NCBI GenBank assembly: GCA_022703295.1
Contig: JAKLDX010000018.1
Location: forward strand, 1-13,810
DNA length: 13,810 bases
Direction of reading: 5' to 3'
DNA from: Candidatus Omnitrophota bacterium
Lineage (GTDB): Bacteria; Omnitrophota; Gorgyraeia; 2-01-FULL-45-10
The notes beneath the pieces are model-generated. The model saw only the letters and a program-made list of their open reading frames with translations. It did not search any database and was not told the DNA's origin. The position numbers and the translations under genes are program-made. Below, piece after piece: positions 1 through 6,028 of this stretch. Every line of letters starts with the position of its first letter. The stretch's first letter is position 1.

Positions 1-2
1 TT

Positions 3-806
3 TACGGCATCGTCACCATCATCATTGTCTTTGCGGTTCTCTGGCGGTCAAAGAATAAGGACCTGAGGCTTGTGGCGTTCGGTACATCATGGTTCCTGTC
101 CTTTCTTTTGTTTTCGTTTATCCGGCCGACCCATGAATGCGTACTAGATTTCCAGGAGCACAGGATATATGTCCCGATGATCGGATTTCTTGTGATATTG
201 CTCGAGACGGATTTTATTAAAAATATGGACCTTAAGGGTTCCAGGGCCCCGGCGCTGGCCGGCTTTATAGCCGTAATTTTCTCTGTCCTGACATTTCTGC
301 ATTCGGGAGACTTCAAAGACAGGATAGCCTTCTGGTCGAACGCCTCAAGGACTTCTCCGAACTCTTCCTTCGTCCATCTGAACGTCGGATTCATATATTA
401 CCTTGACGGAATGTGGGATGAGGCGGAGGCCGAGTACAAAAAATCCATAGAGCTTGAACCCGGTATGCCGCTTTCGCATATAAAACTGGGCCTTATATAT
501 CTCGACAGAAAAATGATCGATGAGGCGGAGGCCGAATTCCGGAAGGAAATAGCCTATACCCCTCAGGTGGATCACGCCTATTTGTGCCTGGGGCTGGTCT
601 ATTACAAAAAGGGGGAATTGGACAAGGCGGAAGATATGTGGCTTAAGACGCTGAAGGTAAACCCGGAAAATACGGATGCGATGAAAAATCTGGCGATATT
701 TTATTATGAGAAAAAAAATAAGGTAAAAGCCGCTTTCTATGCCCAGCAGCTCCGGAGAGGGCTCAATCCTCCGCAGGAGTTTTTAAAAACGCTGAATACT
801 TTATGA
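3..806 (+). CDS. Membrane protein with C-terminal TPR repeats (5' partial)
   Basis: The reading frame is open from the first bases, so the true start lies upstream and only the last 267 residues are visible. A GTG at 72 is an internal valine rather than a start, because hydrophobic sequence precedes it in frame. The visible part begins with hydrophobic segments (about residues 2-14, 24-40, 57-68 and 83-98) and includes an EHRIYVPMIGF motif at about 52-62. This matches the EHRxYxPxIGF signature of multi-spanning TMTC/PMT-like proteins that carry TPRs after their membrane part. About three and a half TPR units follow (residues ~123-250), with repeats such as AEAEYKKSIELEP and AEDMWLKTLKVNP. Family knowledge suggests a glycosyltransferase-like or envelope scaffold role, but the catalytic N-terminus is not visible, so the function stays open. 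Its stop overlaps the acylphosphatase start (ATGA). Confidence 0.8.
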   Translation, partial: YGIVTIIIVFAVLWRSKNKDLRLVAFGTSWFLSFLLFSFIRPTHECVLDFQEHRIYVPMIGFLVILLETDFIKNMDLKGSRAPALAGFIAVIFSVLTFLHSGDFKDRIAFWSNASRTSPNSSFVHLNVGFIYYLDGMWDEAEAEYKKSIELEPGMPLSHIKLGLIYLDRKMIDEAEAEFRKEIAYTPQVDHAYLCLGLVYYKKGELDKAEDMWLKTLKVNPENTDAMKNLAIFYYEKKNKVKAAFYAQQLRRGLNPPQEFLKTLNTL

Positions 807-1075
807 ATAAACGCATTCATGCCTGCTATTCGGGGGCGGTTCAGGGTGTGGGCTTCAGGTTCACGGCGGAGCGGACAGCCGTTTCGCTGGGCATCGCCGG
901 ATGGGTTAAAAATTTAAGTGACGGACGGGTCGAAACCATGTGCGAAGGCGATGAGGCTGCGCTGAAAGATTTTTTAAAAAAAATAGACGGCGTATTCAGG
1001 GAATATATAAGAGATGTTGATGTTGAATGGAGTGAAGCAACCGGTGAATTTGACGGTTTCGACATAAGGTTCTAG
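803..1075 (+). CDS. acyP: Acylphosphatase
   Basis: This 90-residue protein has the usual length of a single-domain acylphosphatase, a small cytosolic enzyme that hydrolyses acyl phosphates to carboxylate and phosphate. The phosphate-binding loop GAVQGVGFR supplies the catalytic arginine. The motif GWVKNLSDGRVE contains the conserved asparagine that positions the attacking water. The ATG overlaps the previous stop as ATGA, which implies translational coupling; no strong Shine-Dalgarno lies at the right distance. The stop TAG touches the next ATG. The protein has no extra HypF-like domains, so it is a stand-alone acylphosphatase. Its physiological substrate cannot be inferred from the neighbours. 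Confidence 0.93.
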   Translation: MNKRIHACYSGAVQGVGFRFTAERTAVSLGIAGWVKNLSDGRVETMCEGDEAALKDFLKKIDGVFREYIRDVDVEWSEATGEFDGFDIRF

Positions 1076-1804
1076 ATGCGATATTGTTTTATTTCGGATA
1101 TACACGGTAATCTTGAAGCGTTCACGGCAGTCATTGAGCAGGCGGCCAAAGAGCGGATAGACAAGTATATATGCCTGGGGGACGTGGTAGGTTACGGCGC
1201 GGATCCTTCCGGGTGCGTAAAACTGGTTCAGTCGCTGAAGCCGGATGTCCTGATAGCCGGCAATCATGAGTGGGGAGTGCTGGGCCTTTTCGATCTGAAT
1301 TATTTCAATGAATACGCAAAAGAAGCGGTAATCTGGACCAGAAAGGCGCTTTCCAAGAAGGAACTTGATTATCTTGCGAAATTCGAGCTCATTAGCGAAG
1401 AAGGCGGTATGACGCTGGTGCACGGGTCACTTGAAGCGCCGCAGGAATTCAATTACATATTAAATAAGGGCGATGCTTACGTGACCATGAACCTCATGAA
1501 GACGCACTTGTGCTTTGTAGGCCATTCGCATGTCGCCGGGATATTCGCCGAAGACAATGATAAGGCGCTATTCCTGGAATTGCCCGGAGCCAGAATAAGG
1601 CCTAAGTCCAAATATGTTATAAATACAGGCAGCATAGGCCAGCCGCGGGATAATGACCCCAGGGCGAGTTTTGCCGTTTATGATGATGAGTCCTCGGCGG
1701 TTGAAATAAAAAGAGTGGCCTATGATGTCGAGACAGCCAAAAAGAAAATACTAAGATCCGGGCTTCCCGGTTTTCTGGCGTCCAGGCTTTCAGAAGGAAG
1801 GTAA
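1076..1804 (+). CDS. Calcineurin-like metallophosphoesterase (YfcE/diadenosine-tetraphosphatase-like)
   Basis: The protein has 242 residues with all the dinuclear-metal motifs of the metallophosphoesterase fold in order: DIHGN (Asp8, His10), GDVVGYG (Asp36), GNHE (Asn63, His64), VHGS (His116) and GHSH (His150, His152). The GDVVGYGADP form is typical of a common bacterial subgroup of predicted phosphodiesterases. It is probably cytosolic, since no signal peptide is present. The substrate could be a phosphodiester or a nucleotide and cannot be told from sequence. The ATG directly follows the acyP stop, and an AAGG seven bases upstream can serve as the ribosome site. The end of the gene holds the AAGGAAGG used by ligA. 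Confidence 0.9.
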   Translation: MRYCFISDIHGNLEAFTAVIEQAAKERIDKYICLGDVVGYGADPSGCVKLVQSLKPDVLIAGNHEWGVLGLFDLNYFNEYAKEAVIWTRKALSKKELDYLAKFELISEEGGMTLVHGSLEAPQEFNYILNKGDAYVTMNLMKTHLCFVGHSHVAGIFAEDNDKALFLELPGARIRPKSKYVINTGSIGQPRDNDPRASFAVYDDESSAVEIKRVAYDVETAKKKILRSGLPGFLASRLSEGR

Positions 1805-1806
1805 TC

Positions 1807-3813
1807 ATGGTTTCCAAAGATATAAAAGAAAAAGCAGAAAAATTAAGAGATACACTGAAACACCACGACCGTCTTTATTATGTCCTTGATAAGCCCGAGA
1901 TCGCGGATCAGGAATACGACAGGCTTTACCGGCAGCTGAAAGACCTTGAGGACGCCCATCCGGAACTCATAACGCCGGATTCCCCCACGCAAAGGGTCGG
2001 GGGAGAGCCGGTCAAAGGTTTTAAGGCGGTAAGGCACATAGCGCCGATGATGAGCCTCGACAATACATATTCGGCCGAGGAGATTAGGCAGTTCGATAAC
2101 AGGGTCAGGAAGAACCTGGGCCCTGAAAGGATCGAATATGTCGTTGAGCTGAAATTCGACGGAGTGAGCATCTCGCTTCTATATGAAAAGGGGCAATGGG
2201 CACTGGGCTCGACAAGGGGGGACGGTTTGGAGGGAGATGACGTTTCGGTGAACTTGAAGACCATACGTTCCATACCGCTTGAGTTTTCGCGCGAGGTCAA
2301 AAAGGTCCCTAAATTGATAGAGGTGCGGGGTGAAGTCTACATGACGAAGAAGGCCTTCGAGGCGCTCAATCGCCGGAAGGAAAAGGCGGGCGAAGAGCTT
2401 TTCGCTAATCCCAGGAATGCCGCTGCCGGGTCCCTGAAATTGCTGGATCCGAAGATCGTTGCGGGAAGGGGGCTGGATATTTACGTGTGGGGCATAGGGC
2501 ACTGCGAAGGGATGGATTTCAAAACACATACAGAGGTTTTGGATTACCTTAAAGAATGCGGCTTCAAAGTAAACCCGCATTATAAACTATGCCGCACTAT
2601 AGACGAGGTCATCGAATATTGTAATTCGTGGGAAGATAAGCGGGAGAAAATAGATTGTGAAATAGACGGCATGGTGCTGAAGGTCAACGACCTGTCGCAG
2701 CGCGAAAAACTCGGCGTGACTTCCAAGAGCCCGCGCTGGTCGATAGCTTACAAATTTCCTGCGGAGAAGGCGCTGACAGAGGTCAGGGATATAATAGTGC
2801 AGGTAGGCAGGACCGGCACTATAACGCCTGTGGCGATACTGGAACCGGTGCACCTTTCCGGGACGACAGTATCGAGGGCTACTCTGCATAATTTTGACGA
2901 GATAGAGAGGCTCGACGTAAGGATAGGGGATAAGGTTTACGTGGAAAAATCGGGAGAGATAATACCCAAGGTATTGAGCGTAGCCATGGAAAAAAGAACG
3001 GGTGCCGAAAGGGCGTTCCGTGTCCCCGCGAAATGTCCTGTGTGCGGATCGAAACTTGTGAAATTGCCCGAGGAGGTTGCCGTAAGATGCGAGAATGTCG
3101 GCTGCCCCGCGCAGATAAAAGAGGCCGTGCTGCATTTCGCCTCACGCAATGCCATGGACATCGAGAACATGGGCGATGCCATCGTCGATCAGCTTGTCGA
3201 TAAGGCAATGATAAAGGATTATGGGGATATTTATTATCTCAAGCCGGGCGACGTAAAAGCCCTTGAGAGGATGGCCGAGAAGAGCGCCGGCAACCTGATA
3301 TCAGCGATAGAGAAGAGCAAATCCGGCGACCTGAACAGGCTCATATACGCCCTCGGGATACGCCATGTCGGAGAGCGTGCCGCATGGGTCCTGGCAAGCC
3401 ACTTCGGGAAAATAGAAAAATTGCAGGAAGCGGCGGTTGAAGAATTAACGGATATCCATGAAATAGGCCCCGTAATGGCGGGATCGATATATAATTTTTT
3501 CAGGAACAAAGAGAATATGAAGATATTGAAAAAGTTGAAAGACGCCGGCGTGAATATGTCGGCGCTTCAGGTGCCTAAAAAATCAGGGGCGCTTGCGGGC
3601 AAGACTATCGTGATAACCGGCACGCTGAAATCTTTAACCAGACCCGAAGCGGAAGAGCTTGTGCGGCGCTCCGGAGGCAACGCATCTTCGAGCGTAAGCA
3701 AGAACACCGATTTTCTGGTGGCGGGCGGAGATCCGGGATCGAAGCTGGAGAAGGCAAAAGCTCTCGGCGTGAAGATAATAGGTGAAGAAGAATTTAAAAA
3801 AATAACGGGGTGA
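1807..3813 (+). CDS. ligA: NAD-dependent DNA ligase LigA
   Basis: This 668-residue protein has the full length and domain order of bacterial LigA. LigA seals nicks in DNA during replication and repair, using NAD+ as AMP donor. The N-terminal Ia domain carries DxEYDRLYRQL (about residues 34-44) for NMN/NAD binding. The adenylation motif KFDG places the AMP-accepting lysine at residue 116. The OB fold follows, then a zinc finger with cysteines 410, 413, 428 and 433, then helix-hairpin-helix repeats (about 445-575, with ALGIRHVGE and IHEIGPVMAGSI). A BRCT domain covers about 593-668 (GKTIVITGTLKSLTRPEAE). Nothing essential is missing. The start is supported by AAGGAAGG in the tail of the preceding gene, two bases downstream of whose stop it lies. 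Confidence 0.98.
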   Translation: MVSKDIKEKAEKLRDTLKHHDRLYYVLDKPEIADQEYDRLYRQLKDLEDAHPELITPDSPTQRVGGEPVKGFKAVRHIAPMMSLDNTYSAEEIRQFDNRVRKNLGPERIEYVVELKFDGVSISLLYEKGQWALGSTRGDGLEGDDVSVNLKTIRSIPLEFSREVKKVPKLIEVRGEVYMTKKAFEALNRRKEKAGEELFANPRNAAAGSLKLLDPKIVAGRGLDIYVWGIGHCEGMDFKTHTEVLDYLKECGFKVNPHYKLCRTIDEVIEYCNSWEDKREKIDCEIDGMVLKVNDLSQREKLGVTSKSPRWSIAYKFPAEKALTEVRDIIVQVGRTGTITPVAILEPVHLSGTTVSRATLHNFDEIERLDVRIGDKVYVEKSGEIIPKVLSVAMEKRTGAERAFRVPAKCPVCGSKLVKLPEEVAVRCENVGCPAQIKEAVLHFASRNAMDIENMGDAIVDQLVDKAMIKDYGDIYYLKPGDVKALERMAEKSAGNLISAIEKSKSGDLNRLIYALGIRHVGERAAWVLASHFGKIEKLQEAAVEELTDIHEIGPVMAGSIYNFFRNKENMKILKKLKDAGVNMSALQVPKKSGALAGKTIVITGTLKSLTRPEAEELVRRSGGNASSSVSKNTDFLVAGGDPGSKLEKAKALGVKIIGEEEFKKITG

Positions 3814-3816
3814 GAT

Positions 3817-4326
3817 ATGAAAAGAGCTGTTTCGGTTTTACTGGTGTTTTTCCTTCTGATGAATATTACCGGGTGCGAGGGCCTCAAAAGGAAGTTTACC
3901 AGGAAGAAGAAGGATACCGTGAAGATGCCGCGCATATATCAGGCCAAAAAATACACGAAGACGCCGTCTCCCGAACTTTATAAGAAGCATTTCGCATACT
4001 GGCAGTCATGGCAGTCCGAGCTTATAAGTGTATTGGGCGAGAACCATAAGAAGGATATGAGGTGCGCGGAGGAGGTAGTGGGCCAGCTAAAAGACATGCA
4101 GGGGATACTCGTCCCGGAAAAGGCCGAAGCGATGAAGCCGCACATAGAGAAGATGACGAAAGTCAAGGACATGATATTCAACGAGGAGATGTCGGTGGCG
4201 AACAGGGAATACATAAGGAGCACGCTCGAGAGGGAAGACCGTCTTATAAACAAGGAATTTTCTTACACTAAGGTAAAAGATTTTTTAAGAAAGAGTTTTG
4301 ACGATGAGCCAAAAGATGCCGGATAA
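3817..4326 (+). CDS. Small predicted lipoprotein of unknown function
   Basis: I do not recognise this 169-residue protein. It opens with a lipoprotein signal: MKR, a hydrophobic stretch (residues ~4-15) and a lipobox ITGC with the lipidated cysteine at residue 20. A very basic segment follows (KRKFTRKKKD). The rest is charged, mostly helical in appearance and free of further membrane segments. It includes WQSWQSELISVLGENHKK around residues 62-79 and long Glu/Lys-rich helices. The protein is inferred to be a membrane-anchored periplasmic or outer-membrane lipoprotein. GGGGTGAG before the ATG acts as the ribosome site, and the gene starts three bases after ligA stops. The 3' end overlaps the next gene by 23 bases in another frame. 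Confidence 0.82.
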   Translation: MKRAVSVLLVFFLLMNITGCEGLKRKFTRKKKDTVKMPRIYQAKKYTKTPSPELYKKHFAYWQSWQSELISVLGENHKKDMRCAEEVVGQLKDMQGILVPEKAEAMKPHIEKMTKVKDMIFNEEMSVANREYIRSTLEREDRLINKEFSYTKVKDFLRKSFDDEPKDAG

Positions 4327-4936
4327 CTTTTTCCTGAAAAGGTTCGTGGTCGGGCCGATGGGCGTTAACTGCTACCTGGTCGCTGACTATTCGACAAAAG
4401 ACGCCTGCGTCATTGACCCGGGCGGGGCCCCTGACGTCATAAAGGATCTGCTGAAAAAGAACGGGTACAACCTGAAATATATAATAAATACTCACGGCCA
4501 CGGCGACCACATCGCGGCGAACGGCAGTTTCGACGCGCCCATCTACATTCATAAGCTTGACGGCGAATTCCTGACGGACCCGGACAGGAACCTTTCGAGG
4601 ATATTCTTGTTTTCGATAACATCTCCCGAAGCGAGCAAGTTTTTGGAAGACGCACAGACGCTGAAACTGGGCAACCTCGAAATGAAAATATTTCACACGC
4701 CCGGCCACACCCCCGGCTCTGTATCGGTGAAGCTGGACGGCGTAGTTTTTACAGGAGACGCGCTCTTCAGAGGAAGCATAGGCAGGACGGACTTTGTTTA
4801 CGGAGACGAGAAGGCCTTGATGCGGTCTATAAGAGAGAAGCTGCTTACTTTGGATGACTCTACGATCGTGTACCCGGGCCACGGCGAGCCTTCCACGATA
4901 GGCGAAGAGAGAAAGAACAACCCATTTTTGGTATAA
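4304..4936 (+). CDS. Metallo-beta-lactamase-fold hydrolase, glyoxalase II-like (YcbL type)
   Basis: The protein has 210 residues from the ATG at 4304. An upstream in-frame TTG at 4298 is possible but less likely, because AAGAAAGAG sits eight bases before 4304. It has the metal ligands of the metallo-beta-lactamase fold: THGHGDH (HxHxDH), PGHTPGSVS, GDALFRGSIGRTD and the C-terminal PGHGEPSTIGEE. The compact form without the C-terminal helical domain of classic hydroxyacylglutathione hydrolase, plus the FRGSIGRTD and NPF ending, resembles YcbL-like thioester hydrolases. It probably hydrolyses a glutathione- or other thiol-linked thioester in the cytosol, but the exact substrate is unknown. It overlaps the lipoprotein gene and lies four bases from the recombinase start. 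Confidence 0.9.
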   Translation: MSQKMPDNFFLKRFVVGPMGVNCYLVADYSTKDACVIDPGGAPDVIKDLLKKNGYNLKYIINTHGHGDHIAANGSFDAPIYIHKLDGEFLTDPDRNLSRIFLFSITSPEASKFLEDAQTLKLGNLEMKIFHTPGHTPGSVSVKLDGVVFTGDALFRGSIGRTDFVYGDEKALMRSIREKLLTLDDSTIVYPGHGEPSTIGEERKNNPFLV

Positions 4937-4939
4937 ACT

Positions 4940-5827
4940 ATGAAAACGCTGCTCGAAGAATTTTTGAATTATCTTTCCGTAGAAAAGGGGTTGAGCAAGA
5001 ATACGATATCCTCTTACAGGATGGACCTTGAGCATTTTATCGCGCAGCTGGGATCGAACGGAATAACGGACATTGACAAGATCAGACGCCAGGACATAAC
5101 GAACTACCTGCTGTTCCTCAAAGATAAAGGGATGGCCAGCAACTCGATATCGAGGGCGCTCGTTGCTATAAAGATGTTTTACAGGTTTCTGGTACAGGAG
5201 AGGCTCGCCAAAGACGATATCGCGGGTGTGCTGGATGCCCCGAAACTGATAAGGCCGCTTCCTAATGTCCTTGGGATGGCCGAGGTTGATAAACTGCTGA
5301 CTGCACCGGATATAAAGGACTGGCAGGGCATACGGGATAAAGCGGCTTTGGAGCTCATGTACGCGACCGGGATGAGGGTCTCCGAACTGGTAGAGCTCGC
5401 GACGGAGGGGCTGAATCTGGATGTCGGATTCATAAAATGTAAGGGTAAGGGCGATAAAGAGAGAATAGTGCCGATAGGAAAAAGCGCCAAGGAAGCGCTT
5501 TCCAGGTACATAGAGAAGGTCAGGCCCAAGCTCCTTAAGAGCAAACAGGATACGCATCTTTTTCTCTCGAGGCTCGGCAGGAAGATATCGAGGCAATCGT
5601 TCTGGAAGATGATAAAGTCTAACGCGAAGCGGGCGCGGATAAAGAAGGGCATTACGCCGCATACCCTGAGGCACAGTTTCGCGACGCATCTTCTGGAGCG
5701 CGGCGCGGACCTGAGGGTCGTGCAGGAGATGCTGGGGCACGTGGACATCTCCACGACGCAGATCTATACGCACATAAACAAAGAGCGGCTGAAGTCTATC
5801 CACAGACAGTTTCATCCAAGGGCGTAG
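4940..5827 (+). CDS. xerD: Xer tyrosine recombinase (XerD/XerC type)
   Basis: The protein has 295 residues, the normal size of chromosomal Xer recombinases, which resolve chromosome dimers at dif sites. The N-terminal SAM-like core-binding domain (residues ~1-85, with VEKGLSKNTISSYRMDL) precedes the catalytic domain. All six active-site residues are visible: Arg146 (GMRVSEL), Lys170 (GKGDKER), His241 and Arg244 (HTLRHSFATHLL), His267 (LGHVDISTTQIY) and the nucleophile Tyr276. The NTISSYRMDL and HTLRHSFATHLLERGADLRVVQ motifs fit XerD slightly better than XerC, but the two are hard to separate without a tree. No strong Shine-Dalgarno precedes the ATG, so coupling to the upstream gene is likely. 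A 172-base palindrome starts ten bases after the stop. Confidence 0.93.
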   Translation: MKTLLEEFLNYLSVEKGLSKNTISSYRMDLEHFIAQLGSNGITDIDKIRRQDITNYLLFLKDKGMASNSISRALVAIKMFYRFLVQERLAKDDIAGVLDAPKLIRPLPNVLGMAEVDKLLTAPDIKDWQGIRDKAALELMYATGMRVSELVELATEGLNLDVGFIKCKGKGDKERIVPIGKSAKEALSRYIEKVRPKLLKSKQDTHLFLSRLGRKISRQSFWKMIKSNAKRARIKKGITPHTLRHSFATHLLERGADLRVVQEMLGHVDISTTQIYTHINKERLKSIHRQFHPRA

Positions 5828-5846
5828 AGGAGAGGGAAAATTTTTC

Positions 5847-5872
5847 GCCACAGCTAGTTAATGTGCTGTGGC
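5847..5872. repeat. 8-bp perfect hairpin in the left arm of the palindromic element
   Basis: GCCACAGC (5847-5854) and GCTGTGGC (5865-5872) form a perfect stem around a 10-base loop. It competes with the long-range pairing of 5860-5888, so two alternative folds are possible. No T-run follows, so it is not a canonical intrinsic terminator. Confidence 0.7.
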
Positions 5873-5889
5873 TCGTGGTTCGCAGGGAC

Positions 5890-5919
5890 GCGAAATTTTC
5901 AACCATGTGAAAATTTCGC
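5890..5919. repeat. Perfect 12-6-12 inverted repeat downstream of the Xer gene
   Basis: GCGAAATTTTCA (5890-5901) and TGAAAATTTCGC (5908-5919) are exact reverse complements around the 6-base centre ACCATG. Two short arms around a 6-base centre is the geometry of Xer/dif sites (11-6-11), but the arm sequences do not match the dif consensus. It may simply be one hairpin of the larger element. Confidence 0.8.
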
Positions 5920-5923
5920 TAGG

Positions 5924-5955
5924 TAAAATTTCTCGTACGCTGCCTCGAAATTTTA
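5924..5955. repeat. Perfect 9-bp inverted repeat in the palindromic element
   Basis: TAAAATTTC (5924-5932) and GAAATTTTA (5947-5955) are exact reverse complements around a 14-base spacer. It shares the AAATTTC/GAAATTT core with the neighbouring hairpin and with the element ends. Confidence 0.75.
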
Positions 5956-6028
5956 ACTCCCTGCTCACCACTCGCCCCATCACATTTCAGTAAGGCGCGA
6001 AAAATTTTAAGAAGCGGAGTGAAGGAAA

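Larger units (their letters stand above)
5837..6008. repeat. 172-bp compound palindromic element with terminal inverted repeats
   Basis: The element fills almost the whole 201-base gap. Its ends are an exact 12-base inverted repeat: AAAATTTTTCGC (5837-5848) and GCGAAAAATTTT (5997-6008). Moving inward, AATGTG (5860-5865) pairs with CACATT (5981-5986). Then 5870-5888 pairs with 5958-5976 at 15 of 19 positions, interrupted by two symmetrical TC/TC mismatches. Inside this stem lie two further hairpins (5890-5919 and 5924-5955), which gives a branched fold. The A/T-rich block next to CG recurs at six arm ends. It codes for no protein I can see. A MITE/REP-like non-autonomous element, a structured RNA or a recombinase target are all possible. 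No convincing target-site duplication was seen. Confidence 0.75.

Noticed and set aside
72..806. GTG at 72 as the start of the TPR membrane protein
   Set aside because: The frame is open upstream to base 3 and encodes a hydrophobic segment (IVTIIIVFAVLW) that continues the membrane part, so the gene is simply cut by the window edge.
4298..4303. TTG at 4298 as the start of the metallo-beta-lactamase-fold gene
   Set aside because: The ATG at 4304 is two codons downstream, is better spaced from the AAGAAAGAG ribosome site, and loses no conserved sequence.
4268..5851. Long minus-strand open frame of 527 codons
   Set aside because: It lies wholly opposite the hydrolase and Xer genes, whose motifs are intact. 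Its translation is Arg/Tyr/His-rich and resembles no family, as expected from a codon-bias shadow.
5847..5872. Intrinsic terminator after the Xer gene
   Set aside because: The stem is good but no T-run follows it. The other AT-rich stems also lack the GC stem plus U-tract pattern.
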